Positions 29,252-38,962 of a DNA stretch of 64,000 bases are shown here, in pieces. A program made the position numbers and the translations under genes. The notes below the pieces were generated by a model. That model saw nothing but the letters and a program-made list of their open reading frames with translations. It was not told the DNA's origin and did not search any database. Source of the stretch: Microthrixaceae bacterium (GTDB lineage: Bacteria; Actinomycetota; Acidimicrobiia; Acidimicrobiales; Poriferisodalaceae); NCBI GenBank assembly GCA_011523825.1, contig WTFX01000029.1, positions 95,920 to 159,919 of the forward strand, read 5' to 3'. The stretch's first letter is position 1; each line of letters opens with the position of its first letter.

Positions 29252-30862
29252 TCAGCTCAGTCGCTGGAGCGTTTCGCGGCGGCCGAGGAACTCGAGATAG
29301 CTGCCTGCCCTCGGCCCGGTCTCAGAGCCGAAGAAGACCCTGTAGAGAGCGCCGAAGGCCACGACGGCCTCGGCGCGCGGGTCGATGCCGACATCACGGG
29401 CCGCTTCGAAGATCTCGTCCTGTATTGATCGAGCGTCCCATTCGGACAGCTCCCCCAGTCGTTGTGCGCACCGCCTGAGGAAGCCGCTCTGGCGGTCGTC
29501 CAGATTCTGACGTTGCTCGGCGGCCTCGGCGACGTCCAGAGTTGCGAACGTGCCTGCGATATCAGGCTGGCTACGCGCCAGGCGCTGCGCGGTGGCCTCC
29601 TTGTGATCCAGCCATTCGGCCTCCGCTGCGGACAGACCGACGCCGAGCGCCCGGACATGTGCTGCCAGGTCGACGTGAGGCTGCTGGGCGAGGCTCAGCA
29701 CCGAGTCGAATGGCGGGCTGAACTCGGGCGCCGGCGGCACATCGGTGCCCGGCGATGCGCGTGTGATCGAGTAGAGCTGGCCGTCGTTGGGGCGAGGTTC
29801 GTCCCCCGCTGCGGACCGCCAAAGGCGCTCGTACTCGACGAACGCCTTGGTGAGGCCGGGTACGTCAAGGGCGAAGTCGATGGCGCGGCGCGGCTGGGTT
29901 CGCAGCACGACATAGCGCAGCAGCTCGGGCGGCAGCATCTCGACCAATTCCGATGAGGTCATGCCGATGCCCCGCGACGAGCTCATCTTGGCGCCGCCGA
30001 GCGTGAAGAACTCGTACGGCACGGCCACCGGCACCGGGCACTGGAGCACTTGGCGGGCGAGAGCCGATGACACCTCGTGCGACCCGCTGGCAGCCATGTG
30101 GTCCTTTCCGGCGCCCTCGATCGAGACTCCGAAGAGCTGCCACTTGGCGGCCCACTCCAGCTTCCACGGCAGCTTGCCGTTGCCGCCGAACGGGCTGATG
30201 CGGCCGCGGTGTCCGCAGCCGGTCGCCCAGGCCACGAGATCGGCCCGGCACTCATACGCCACGGTCTCGCCGTCGTAGTCGGTGGCATACGTGGTGCCGA
30301 TGCGGCCGCACTGCTCGCAGATCGGCTGGAACGGCAGCCAGTCGTCGGCACGCTCGGCCCCGCTGAGCCTGAGGTAGATCTCCTGCACGTCGGCCGCGGC
30401 TCGCAGAAACGAATCGATGACACCGTCGAGCCGACCAGACCGGTAGATGTCGCTCATGCGGTAGAACTCGACCTCGACGCCGAGCTTGTCGAACGGCCCG
30501 GGGGCGTCGCCGGCCGACGGATCGGCAGAGTCGAACCACTTCCCGGTGAACTCGCCGAAGTAGGCCTCAGCCATCGAGTCGCCACGAAGACCCTCAGGCG
30601 CCGGGGCCGCCCACAGGGGTTTGCCGAGGTGCTCCACGAAGTGGTCGCCGGTTCCGAACGGGATCTCGTCGACCGCATCCATGTCGTCGCAGCCGTACAT
30701 GAACGCCGCATCCAGGCCGCGCTCGCGGGCCATTCGGGCCAAGGCGTCGTGGATCAGCACGCCGCGCAGCGAGCCCACGTGCGCACGGCCGCTCGGAGTC
30801 TTGGAATCGTTGATCACGACCTGCTGGGGGCAGCCGTCGAGCGCTTTGTCGATCCAAGTCAT
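29252..30862 (-). CDS. lysK: Class I lysyl-tRNA synthetase (archaeal type)
   Basis: This 536-residue enzyme is a class I LysRS, unrelated to the common class II form. SKTPSGRAHVGSLRGVLIHD contains the HIGH-equivalent HVGS, KMSSSRG (about residue 290) is the KMSKS equivalent, and four cysteines in CEQCGRIG and nearby may bind metal. The C-terminal helical domain reads the anticodon. The ATG at 30862 (MTWIDKALDG) gives the family N-terminus. Class I LysRS is typical of archaea, spirochaetes and some actinobacteria and alphaproteobacteria. Confidence 0.93.
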   Translation of the reverse strand: MTWIDKALDGCPQQVVINDSKTPSGRAHVGSLRGVLIHDALARMARERGLDAAFMYGCDDMDAVDEIPFGTGDHFVEHLGKPLWAAPAPEGLRGDSMAEAYFGEFTGKWFDSADPSAGDAPGPFDKLGVEVEFYRMSDIYRSGRLDGVIDSFLRAAADVQEIYLRLSGAERADDWLPFQPICEQCGRIGTTYATDYDGETVAYECRADLVAWATGCGHRGRISPFGGNGKLPWKLEWAAKWQLFGVSIEGAGKDHMAASGSHEVSSALARQVLQCPVPVAVPYEFFTLGGAKMSSSRGIGMTSSELVEMLPPELLRYVVLRTQPRRAIDFALDVPGLTKAFVEYERLWRSAAGDEPRPNDGQLYSITRASPGTDVPPAPEFSPPFDSVLSLAQQPHVDLAAHVRALGVGLSAAEAEWLDHKEATAQRLARSQPDIAGTFATLDVAEAAEQRQNLDDRQSGFLRRCAQRLGELSEWDARSIQDEIFEAARDVGIDPRAEAVVAFGALYRVFFGSETGPRAGSYLEFLGRRETLQRLS

Positions 30863-30923
30863 GATGTGGGGCCTTCGGCCGCACGGGGCTTCGCAACGAG
30901 CGCAGAAGCCTAACCAGCAGGGC

Positions 30924-32045
30924 CTAACCAGAAGCGAGTGTGCCACTCCCGAGACCGCCCGTCGCGGGTATTTCCCCGCCGACACTGTCGGGATCGCCGA
31001 TCAGACTGCGCAGCAGATCATCGAGCGCAACAACTCCGAGTGTGCGTCCGCCGGCTTCGGTGACAACAGCGAGATGGATGCGTGCACGCTGCATGCGACG
31101 GAGCGCTTCGTCGAGCGCCACGTCGGGGCCGAACCGGAGCATCCGGCGCACGAGGCCGTGGCCGCCAGACTGCGTCGCAGCGGCCCGACGGTCCGCCTCG
31201 GCCAGATCCGCGGCATCGCGCTCGGCGAGCACGGCCAGATCGTTGCTGTGCAGCATCCCCCGCACATCGTCAGGGCCATTGCCCAGCACGACCAGACGGG
31301 ACCGGCCCGTGCGAGCGAACTGCTGCTCGACCTCGGCGATCCCCTCAGCGAGGCGCACGGATGCAACCTCCCCCGCCGGGGCCATGATGTCGCTCACCTT
31401 CGTGGCCTCGAACCGCATGGCGCGCTCCAGCAGGTCCACATCGCCGGGCGCGATATGACCCTCGGCCAGCGAGTCACGCGCCATCAGCGTCAGCTCGGCC
31501 GGCGTCGCCACATCGGCGAGTTCGGAGGTGGGTTCGACCCGCAGCATCCGGGTCATGCCGTTTGCCACCCACTGCAGCGCCCGCGCGACCGGTCGGGCGA
31601 CGTACAGGTAGGCGGCCATGGGACGAGCCAGCACGAGCAGGGTGCGCTCGGGCCCGATGAGCGCCAGGTTCTTGGGCACCATCTCGCCGAACACCATGTG
31701 CAGCACGGTCACGATTCCCAGCCCGATGCCGAATCCGATGGTGTGCAGCACGGCGTCGGGGATCTCGACGATCCCGTGCACTGCCCGCTCGATGAGCCTG
31801 GCGATGGCCGGCTCGGTGAGGCGTCCGACTGCCAGCGAGCACAGGGTGATGCCCAGCTGCGCTCCCCCGAGGGTGGTGAGCACGTCGGACTGCATGCGCT
31901 GCGCTGCCAGGGCCGAGCGCTTGCCCGTCGCGGCGGCGCTGTCCACGACAGCGCGCTTGGCGCCGATCAGGCCGAACTCGATCGCGACGAATGCTCCGTT
32001 GAACACGATCAGCACAAGACCGACTGCAATGGCCAGCGTGGTCAC
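30924..32045 (-). CDS. CNNM/CBS-domain membrane protein (hemolysin C-like)
   Basis: This 373-residue protein has an N-terminal CNNM transmembrane domain (VLIVFNGAFVAIEFGLIGAKR, GITLCSLAVGRLTEPAIA, VFGEMVPKNLAL) and a pair of CBS domains (IMAPAGEVASVRL..., ALRRMQRARIHLAVVTEAGGRTLGVVALDDLL). Family members are linked to magnesium or cobalt transport and sensing. The GTG start overlaps the upstream paralogue (GTGA). It lacks the C-terminal CorC_HlyC domain, which the paralogue keeps. Confidence 0.87.
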   Translation of the reverse strand: MTTLAIAVGLVLIVFNGAFVAIEFGLIGAKRAVVDSAAATGKRSALAAQRMQSDVLTTLGGAQLGITLCSLAVGRLTEPAIARLIERAVHGIVEIPDAVLHTIGFGIGLGIVTVLHMVFGEMVPKNLALIGPERTLLVLARPMAAYLYVARPVARALQWVANGMTRMLRVEPTSELADVATPAELTLMARDSLAEGHIAPGDVDLLERAMRFEATKVSDIMAPAGEVASVRLAEGIAEVEQQFARTGRSRLVVLGNGPDDVRGMLHSNDLAVLAERDAADLAEADRRAAATQSGGHGLVRRMLRFGPDVALDEALRRMQRARIHLAVVTEAGGRTLGVVALDDLLRSLIGDPDSVGGEIPATGGLGSGTLASG

Positions 32046-33376
32046 GACGCGCCGCCCCGAGCATCGACATCGTCGTCCCCGGTTGTTTCGGGAGGGCTGA
32101 GGCGGACCTCGGACACGCGCAGCCCATCGGTCTGCGTCACGTCGAGGCGCCAGCCGTTCCACGTGACGGCCGTCCCCGCCGAGGGGATCTCGCCGAGGCG
32201 TTCCAGCACGAAGCCCGCCAGCGTCTCGTAGGGACCTGATGGCACCGCCAGGCCGGCGGCCTCCTCCACTTCGTCGAGCGTGGCGGTGCCCGCGAGCGTC
32301 ACCGGCTGGCCCGGTCGCCGGGAGGTCAGCTGGGCAGGCTCGTCAAACTCATCGGCGATGTCGCCCACGAGTTCCTCGGCGATGTCCTCCCGCGTGAGGA
32401 TCCCGGCAGTGCCGCCGTGCTCGTCCACCACCACGCACAGCCGGCAGTCCGACGCAGCCATGTCGGCGAGGACGCCGTCGAGTTTGCGGCTCTCGGCCAC
32501 CACCACGACCGGCCGCATGATGGCTTCGACCGCCGTGCCGTCGCGCTCAGCCACATCGATGCTGAACACGTCGCGAACCTCTGCGATGCCGAGCACGTCG
32601 TCCGAACTCGCTCCCAGAACCGGGAAGCGCGAATGTCCCCTGGCGCGCGCCAGCTCCACCAGCTCCGTGAGCCTCGCTTCAGCGCCGATGGCTGACATCG
32701 ACGTGCGTGGCGTCAGCGCGTCGGCGGCATCCTTGCGACCCAAGCGCAGCGTTCGCACCAGCAGATCGGCCTGGCCGTCGCTGAGCGTCCGCTGGCGCGA
32801 CGAGCGCACCACGTACTCCAGCTCGTCGCGCGTGCGCACGATGCGAAGCTCCTCAGTGGGCTCCAGACCGAGTCCTCGCACCGTGGCGTTGGCGATGCCG
32901 TTGAACAGCAGCGTGAGGGGCGCAGCGATGGTCCCATAGAGGCGCAGGACCGGCGCCAGCACCAGCGAGGTTCCCAACGGCCGCGACACGGCCAAGTTCT
33001 TCGGGAGCAGCTCGCCGAACACCATCTGGACAACCGCAGCCAGAGCGATCGCTACTACGGCGACCACACCGGCTGAAGCCAGAGAGGGGCCCCAACCGCC
33101 CAGCGACCACTCGATCAGGCGGCCGACGGTGTCCTCAGCGATGATGCCGAGCACCAGCGACGTGAGCGTGATGCCGAGCTGGGCGCCGGCGAGATGGAAG
33201 TTGAGCCGCCGCAGCAGAGACCGTACGCCGCGGGCTCGTCGCTGCCCTTGGCCGGCCAGAACGTCGACCTGCGAGGTGTCAACGGCGAGCAAGCAGAACT
33301 CGCCAGCCACGTACACGCCGTTCAAGACGATGAGCGCGACGACAATCCCAAGTCCTGCGATGAGTCCCAGCGTCAT
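32042..33376 (-). CDS. CNNM/CBS/CorC_HlyC membrane protein
   Basis: This 444-residue paralogue of the next gene has the complete layout: CNNM domain (IVLNGVYVAGEFCLLAVDTSQ, VQMVFGELLPKNLAV), two CBS domains (MRPVVVVAESRKLDGVLADM..., VVVDEHGGTAGILTREDI) and a C-terminal CorC_HlyC domain (LAGFVLERLGEIPSAG). The ATG at 33376 starts just before the first helix; earlier in-frame codons would cross into the divergent ABC promoter region. The two paralogues overlap by 4 bases and probably form a heteromer. Confidence 0.88.
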   Translation of the reverse strand: MTLGLIAGLGIVVALIVLNGVYVAGEFCLLAVDTSQVDVLAGQGQRRARGVRSLLRRLNFHLAGAQLGITLTSLVLGIIAEDTVGRLIEWSLGGWGPSLASAGVVAVVAIALAAVVQMVFGELLPKNLAVSRPLGTSLVLAPVLRLYGTIAAPLTLLFNGIANATVRGLGLEPTEELRIVRTRDELEYVVRSSRQRTLSDGQADLLVRTLRLGRKDAADALTPRTSMSAIGAEARLTELVELARARGHSRFPVLGASSDDVLGIAEVRDVFSIDVAERDGTAVEAIMRPVVVVAESRKLDGVLADMAASDCRLCVVVDEHGGTAGILTREDIAEELVGDIADEFDEPAQLTSRRPGQPVTLAGTATLDEVEEAAGLAVPSGPYETLAGFVLERLGEIPSAGTAVTWNGWRLDVTQTDGLRVSEVRLSPPETTGDDDVDARGGAS

Positions 33377-33471
33377 GCCGGTGCCGTGCACCCCCGAGCG
33401 CCCCAGTGGCAGCGCCCACGGTACCGGTTCGTCCCGGCTCGGCCCGCAGGCGCGCCGGTAGTCTCGCCGGG

Positions 33472-35424
33472 ATGCGGGTAGCCCCACCAACTGCGCCCGC
33501 GGAGTCCGCTGCGCAGCCCGAGCACCATGGGGATTGGATCCGCGCCGACCCGTCGCTGAGCTGGATCCGTCGGCTCGGACCGCTGCTGCGACGCCAGCGG
33601 GCGCGCATCGTGATCGCAGTGATCGCCGCCATCGTGGCGACGGGCGCCGGGGCTGTCGCTCCGAGAGTTGCTGGCTACGCCGTCGACGCGGCGGTGCCCG
33701 GCCCCGACGGCGCGACCTCGGGCTCGCTGTGGGCGTTGGTCATCGTTCTCGTGGGGCTCGGCCTCGCCCGCGGCGTTTCCACCTTCGTGTACCGCAACGG
33801 ACTCTTCTCGATGGGCCACCGGGTCGAGTTCCAGCTGCGCACGCTGCTGTTCGCCCACCTCAGCCGGCTGTCGTTCGCGTTCTACGACCGGGTGCACACC
33901 GGCGAGATCATCTCCCGCTCCAACTCCGACATCCGCTCGGTGCAGATGTACCTGGCATTTGCGCCGATCGTGTCGAGCCAGTTGCTGAGTTTCGTGGTGG
34001 CCATCTCGCTGATGGCGTGGATCAGCCTGCCCCTGACTGCCATCACGATGCTGATCATGCCCGCCGTCTACGTGCTGGGCCAGCGGCTGCGGCACATCAT
34101 GTTCCCGTTGTCGTGGATCATCCAGTCGCGCAACGCAGAGGTCGCCACCGTGACCCACGAGAGCGTGAACGGTGTGCGTGTCGTGAAGGCCTTCGCCGCC
34201 GAGCCCCGGCAGGTAGAGGAGATGGCCCGGGCGACCCAGCGGCTGCGCTGGGCCAACATGCTGCAGCACAACAGCAGGGCGCACTACACGCCGGTCATCG
34301 AGAACCTTCCACGCATGGCGCAGGCCATGCTGCTGCTGGTCGGCGGGCATCTGATCATCGGCGGATCGCTCTCCATCGGCGACCTGATGTCGTTCTACCT
34401 GTACATCCTGCTCCTGCAGGCGCCGTTCCGTTTCATCGGGATGCTGTTCATCTTCGGCCAGCGGGCCAAGGCATCTGCAGAACGCGTCTTCCAGCTGCTC
34501 GATGAGCCGGTGCTGGTCGCGGACCGTCCCGGCGCCGTCGATCTGCCCGAGCGCCAAGGCCCGACGCGTGGGTCCGCAGGCATGGAAGTGCGATTCGAAG
34601 ATGTGCGCTTTGCCTATGGCACCGAGACCATCGGGGGCGTAGCGGGCACCGCAAGTGCCGACCGCGACGCGCCGCTGGTGTTCGACGGGCTGGACCTGCG
34701 CATCGGCGCCGGCGAGCGGGTTGCGATCGTCGGGCGGACCGGCTGCGGCAAGTCGACGCTTGCCCGGCTGCTGATGCGCTTCTACAGCCTCGGCGACGGC
34801 ACAATCTCCATCGACGGCCGCGACGTGAACGACCTCACCGGCGACAGCCTGCGGCGGGCCATCGGCCTCGTCCCCGACGAACCGTTCCTGTTCTCGGCCA
34901 GCATTCACGACAACATCGCCTACGCACGGCCGGATGCCGAGCGCACTGACGTGATTGCCGCCGCCACCGCTGCGCAGGCCCATGGGTTCATCAGCGAGCT
35001 CGAAGAGGGCTACGACACCGTGGTCGGCGAGCGCGGGTACGACCTCTCGGGCGGCCAGCGTCAGCGCATCGCCATCGCGCGGGCGATCCTCGCCGATCCG
35101 GCCGTGCTGATCCTCGACGACGCCACGAGCTCCATCGACGTGGCGCACGAGGCGAGGATCCACGATGCGCTCGCTGAGCTGCTGGAGGAGCGCACGACCA
35201 TCGTCATCGCCCACCGGCTGTCCACGATCAGCCTGGCCGACCGCGTGATCCTGCTGGACGGCGGGCGGGTGGCGGCCGACGGCACGCACACCGAGTTGCT
35301 GGCTACCGAGCCTCGCTATGTCGAGGTGCTGGCTTCGGGGGGCGATGCGCCTGTCAACACAAACGGGCTCGACTCGCTCACCGTCGCCGGCGACAGCACG
35401 CCCAGGAGCAGCAGCTCATGGTGA
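33472..35424 (+). CDS. ABC exporter subunit 1 (degenerate Walker B)
   Basis: This 650-residue half-transporter has an N-terminal six-helix ABC exporter domain and a C-terminal ATPase. Walker A is GRTGCGKST, the signature is LSGGQRQR, and the switch His is in IAHRLST. Walker B reads LILDDATSSID, with Asp550 where the catalytic Glu should be. That is the hallmark of one half of a heterodimeric exporter. It overlaps the second half-transporter by 7 bases. The substrate is unknown. It diverges from the CNNM pair across a 95-base gap. Confidence 0.92.
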   Translation: MRVAPPTAPAESAAQPEHHGDWIRADPSLSWIRRLGPLLRRQRARIVIAVIAAIVATGAGAVAPRVAGYAVDAAVPGPDGATSGSLWALVIVLVGLGLARGVSTFVYRNGLFSMGHRVEFQLRTLLFAHLSRLSFAFYDRVHTGEIISRSNSDIRSVQMYLAFAPIVSSQLLSFVVAISLMAWISLPLTAITMLIMPAVYVLGQRLRHIMFPLSWIIQSRNAEVATVTHESVNGVRVVKAFAAEPRQVEEMARATQRLRWANMLQHNSRAHYTPVIENLPRMAQAMLLLVGGHLIIGGSLSIGDLMSFYLYILLLQAPFRFIGMLFIFGQRAKASAERVFQLLDEPVLVADRPGAVDLPERQGPTRGSAGMEVRFEDVRFAYGTETIGGVAGTASADRDAPLVFDGLDLRIGAGERVAIVGRTGCGKSTLARLLMRFYSLGDGTISIDGRDVNDLTGDSLRRAIGLVPDEPFLFSASIHDNIAYARPDAERTDVIAAATAAQAHGFISELEEGYDTVVGERGYDLSGGQRQRIAIARAILADPAVLILDDATSSIDVAHEARIHDALAELLEERTTIVIAHRLSTISLADRVILLDGGRVAADGTHTELLATEPRYVEVLASGGDAPVNTNGLDSLTVAGDSTPRSSSSW

Positions 35425-37571
35425 TGGTCGGCGGCCCGGGCCACATGGGGCCGACCGCCACGCAGGCGAGTGCGGCGGCCGGGTTGCCGTTCGCCGGCGT
35501 CCCGACGGAGATGCAGGAAGGCGCCAACCGGCTGCTCGAGCTCGAGCCCGAGCACCCCGAGCCGGAGATCGACTTCGACCATGTGGCAGAGCGCGCCGAT
35601 CGGGGGGCGGCGCGCCCGTTCGGCCTCCGGGACATGCTGGTGCCGCACAGCTGGGGTGTCCTGATCGCCCTGCTGCTGCTCGGTGCCGAGACCGCGGCGA
35701 TGCAGGCGATGCCGGTGCTGTTCCAACAAGGTGTCGACCGTGGCGTCAGGGAAGGCGACCGCTTCGCGCTCAACATGGTCGTGCTGGTCTTTGTGGGCGT
35801 CGTCGCCGCCAGCATCCTGCTCAGCCGGCTGCGCCAACGTCTGAACGGGCGCATTGCCGAACAGGTCATGCACGACCTGCGGTTGCGCCTGTTCAGCCAC
35901 TACCAGCGGCTCTCGCTGGACTGGTACACGACGGCCAAGTCCGGGGTGCTCCTCAGCCGGATGACCTCCGACATGGAGTACGTGTCGCTGCTCATGAACG
36001 AGGGCTTCGTGAACCTGCTCATCCAGGTGCTCACGGTGGCCGTCGTGACCGTGGTGCTGTTCCTCTACAACCCGCTCCTGGCGACGATCCTGCTCGTGGG
36101 CGTCATCCCGCCACTGGTGGCGCTGACGCTGTGGTTCCGGTCGCGCAGCGAGAAGGGCTACGGCGAGATCCGCGACCGCATCGCCGACGTGCTGGCCGAC
36201 CTGTCCGAGAACCTGGCGGGGATCCGGGTCATTGCGGCCACGGGGCGGCGCCTGGAAAACGCAGTGAGGCATCGCAAGGTGACCGCCCGTTTCCGCGACG
36301 CCAACCTGTCCATGTCCAGGGTGCAGGCGATCTATGGCCCCAGCACCGAGGCGATCGGCATTGCCGCGCAGGGGCTGGTGCTGGCGATCGGCGGGACCAT
36401 GGTGCTGCGGGACAGCCTCACCATCGGGGAGCTGGGCATGTTCGTGCTGTATGTCACGACCTTCTTCGCCCCGATCCAACAGCTCGCGCAGCTCTACAGC
36501 ACGTACCAGCAAGGCCAGTCCGGGCTCCGCAAGATCAGCCAGGTCCTGGCGACGCAGCCGACCGTGCGCCAACGTCCCGACGCGGCCGAGTTGCCGCCGG
36601 TCACCGGTCACATCCGGCTCGAGAACGTGTCATTCGCCTACGACGACGAGGCGGCGGCGGGTGAGGGCAACGGCGACGCCAATGGTGCCGACGGCGCGCT
36701 GCAGATGCCGGCGAGACAGTTCAACGCATCTTTCGACCCGGTGGCGATGCCCGCGCTGGGCAACGGCACGGAAACAGCTCACGGCGACGGCGTCACTGCC
36801 GAGGTCGGGGAACCGCTCGACGACGACCCTCCTGAGGTGCTGAGCGAGGTCAGCCTGGAGATCCGCCCGGGTGAGACGTTCGCGCTGGTCGGGCCGACGG
36901 GCGCCGGCAAGAGCACGATCGCGAAGCTGATCATCCGCTTCTACGACCCGACCGACGGCCGCATCACCATCGACGGGTGGGACCTGCGCGACGTCACGCT
37001 GTCGTCGCTGCGCAACCAGCTGGGCGTCGTGCCGCAAGAGCCGTTCCTGTTCCACGGCACCATCCGAGACAACGTGGCATTCGGCCTGCGCGACCGCGGC
37101 GGGCATGCCGGGCGCGACAGCGACACGCAGCTCGACGCCGACATCGACGCGGCGCTCGACCTGGTCGGCCTGCGCCGGCTGATCGACAGCCTGCCCGAGG
37201 GCGCTGACACTCAAGTGCACGAGCGGGGCGTGTCGCTGTCGGCCGGCGAGCGGCAGCTGCTGGCGCTGGCCCGAGCATTCGTGGCGCGGCCCAGGGTGAT
37301 CGTGCTGGACGAGGCCACCTCCAGCGTGGACCTCAGCACCGAGGCCGAGATCGAGGGTGCGCTGGACCTGCTGCTGGAAGGCCGCACGGCGGTGCTCATT
37401 GCGCACCGGCTGGCCACGGCGATGCGAGCTGACCGGATCGCGGTCATCGACGAGGGCGGCGTGGTCGAGCTGGGCACCCACGACGAGCTGGTGGCGCTGG
37501 GCGGGCAGTACGCCGGGATGTATGCGACGTGGGTGGCGCACGCCGGCGCAAGCCGCCGCGACGAGACGTGA
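35418..37571 (+). CDS. ABC exporter subunit 2 (catalytic half)
   Basis: This 717-residue partner has the same layout with an intact Walker B (VIVLDEATSSVD, Glu632), Walker A GPTGAGKST and switch region LIAHRLAT. Its signature is LSAGERQ rather than LSGGQ, as expected for the subunit completing the degenerate site of the dimer. About 60 acidic, Gly/Ala/Asp-rich residues (roughly 412-473) are inserted between the first strand of the ATPase domain and Walker A. The N-terminal extension before the first helix is about 70 residues. Confidence 0.92.
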   Translation: MVMVGGPGHMGPTATQASAAAGLPFAGVPTEMQEGANRLLELEPEHPEPEIDFDHVAERADRGAARPFGLRDMLVPHSWGVLIALLLLGAETAAMQAMPVLFQQGVDRGVREGDRFALNMVVLVFVGVVAASILLSRLRQRLNGRIAEQVMHDLRLRLFSHYQRLSLDWYTTAKSGVLLSRMTSDMEYVSLLMNEGFVNLLIQVLTVAVVTVVLFLYNPLLATILLVGVIPPLVALTLWFRSRSEKGYGEIRDRIADVLADLSENLAGIRVIAATGRRLENAVRHRKVTARFRDANLSMSRVQAIYGPSTEAIGIAAQGLVLAIGGTMVLRDSLTIGELGMFVLYVTTFFAPIQQLAQLYSTYQQGQSGLRKISQVLATQPTVRQRPDAAELPPVTGHIRLENVSFAYDDEAAAGEGNGDANGADGALQMPARQFNASFDPVAMPALGNGTETAHGDGVTAEVGEPLDDDPPEVLSEVSLEIRPGETFALVGPTGAGKSTIAKLIIRFYDPTDGRITIDGWDLRDVTLSSLRNQLGVVPQEPFLFHGTIRDNVAFGLRDRGGHAGRDSDTQLDADIDAALDLVGLRRLIDSLPEGADTQVHERGVSLSAGERQLLALARAFVARPRVIVLDEATSSVDLSTEAEIEGALDLLLEGRTAVLIAHRLATAMRADRIAVIDEGGVVELGTHDELVALGGQYAGMYATWVAHAGASRRDET

Positions 37572-37577
37572 GCACGC

Positions 37578-38402
37578 GTGACTGACGCCCGGCATCTGCC
37601 CGCAGACCAGCCCTCGGCCCGCCCGACGGTCTCCCTGCGGCATGTGTCAGTCGTCTACGACGGCACCACAGTGCTGGGACCGCTGGACTGGCAGATCGCT
37701 CCCCACGAACGGTGGATCGTGCTGGGACCGAACGGATCGGGCAAGACCAGCCTCATCAAGATCCTGTCGCTCTACCGCTTTCCCACCACTGGCACCGTTG
37801 AGGTGCTGGGCGAGCGATGGGGTGCCGTCGATGTGCGCGAACACCGGCGGCGCATCGGGCTCGCGAGCTCGTCGCTGCGCGACCAGTTCCGGCCGAACAT
37901 CAGCGCCCTCGACATCGTGATCACCGCGCGATACGCCGCGTTGGAGACCTGGTGGCACACCTACACCGATGCCGACCGATCGAGCGCGCGGGCGTGCCTG
38001 GAACGTGTGGGCGCCAGTCTGCTGGCCGACCGGGCGTTCGCCACGCTGTCGTCGGGCGAGCAGCAGCGCGTACAGCTGGCCCGCACGCTCATGGGCCGCC
38101 CGGAGCTGCTGCTGCTCGACGAGCCGACTGCCGGTTTGGACCTCGCAGGCCGCGAGCAGCTCGTGGCCAGCTTGGAATCGCTGGCCGCGGACCCCGAGAC
38201 ACCGGCAACTGTGCTGGTGACCCACCACACCGACGAGATTCCCCCGTCGTTCACTCACGGGCTCCTGCTGCGCGACGGAGTGCCGCTGGCGTGCGGTCCC
38301 CTGGGCGAGGTGCTCACGGCCGAGTCGCTGTCGGAGTGCTTCTCGCACAAGCTGCGGCTGGAGCGGCGCGATGGCCGCTGGCTGTCGTGGGCGGTGCACT
38401 AG
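37578..38402 (+). CDS. ABC transporter ATP-binding protein (stand-alone)
   Basis: This 274-residue ATPase has Walker A GPNGSGKTS, signature LSSGEQQRVQLARTLM, Walker B LLLLDEPTAGLD and switch VTHHTDEI. The HTDEIPPSF segment after the switch resembles ModF-like or molybdate-type stand-alone ATPases. It starts with GTG seven bases after the exporter pair, so it is probably co-expressed, but it has no permease domain of its own. Its partner is unknown. Confidence 0.88.
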   Translation: MTDARHLPADQPSARPTVSLRHVSVVYDGTTVLGPLDWQIAPHERWIVLGPNGSGKTSLIKILSLYRFPTTGTVEVLGERWGAVDVREHRRRIGLASSSLRDQFRPNISALDIVITARYAALETWWHTYTDADRSSARACLERVGASLLADRAFATLSSGEQQRVQLARTLMGRPELLLLDEPTAGLDLAGREQLVASLESLAADPETPATVLVTHHTDEIPPSFTHGLLLRDGVPLACGPLGEVLTAESLSECFSHKLRLERRDGRWLSWAVH

Positions 38403-38464
38403 GTCTCGAGCACCCCGTGCGCGCTGCCTCGAATCCTCAGCGCGCCGCCTGCGAGACTGGCGGC

Positions 38465-38956
38465 ATGAGCGAGCACGCTGGCATGGGCATCACCGACGAC
38501 ACTGCGGAAGCTTGCGCAGACATCGAAGCGCGGATCACTGGCTACTTCGATGCCTGCACCAGCGGCGACGCGGCGGCAGTGGCGGGACACTTCACCGATG
38601 ACGCCGTGGTCTATGACACCAACCATGCGCCGGTACGAGGCGCGGTGACGATCGGGCGCTTCTGGTCGCGCATCGCCTCCAAGTGGCAGGGCGCGTCGTG
38701 GCACTGCGAGCGGTTGGTGACCGACGGTGACACCGCGGCGATCGAATGGAAGATGTCCGGCACGAGCGCAGCGGGCCGCGACGGCGACGTGCCGTTCGCC
38801 GTACGCGGCAGCGAGCACTACGACTTCGGCCCGCGCGGCGACTTGGGCGAGCGACTGATCGCCGAGATCCGCCAGTACTGGACGTTCGATGTCGAGCACC
38901 CCTCCAGCGAACTGGTCGACTATCCATACGGCGAGCCTGACCGGCTCGGCAGTTGA
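38465..38956 (+). CDS. NTF2/SnoaL-like protein
   Basis: This 163-residue protein has the cone-shaped NTF2-like pattern: YFDACTSGDAAAVAGHFTDDAVVYD, then GRFWSRIASKWQGASW, with later strands AAIEWKMSG and EIRQYWTFD. Such proteins include small isomerases and ligand-binding or nuclear-transport-like domains, so a specific function cannot be given. The ATG is at 38465. The next gene is six bases downstream. Confidence 0.8.
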   Translation: MSEHAGMGITDDTAEACADIEARITGYFDACTSGDAAAVAGHFTDDAVVYDTNHAPVRGAVTIGRFWSRIASKWQGASWHCERLVTDGDTAAIEWKMSGTSAAGRDGDVPFAVRGSEHYDFGPRGDLGERLIAEIRQYWTFDVEHPSSELVDYPYGEPDRLGS

Positions 38957-38962
38957 CAGCCC

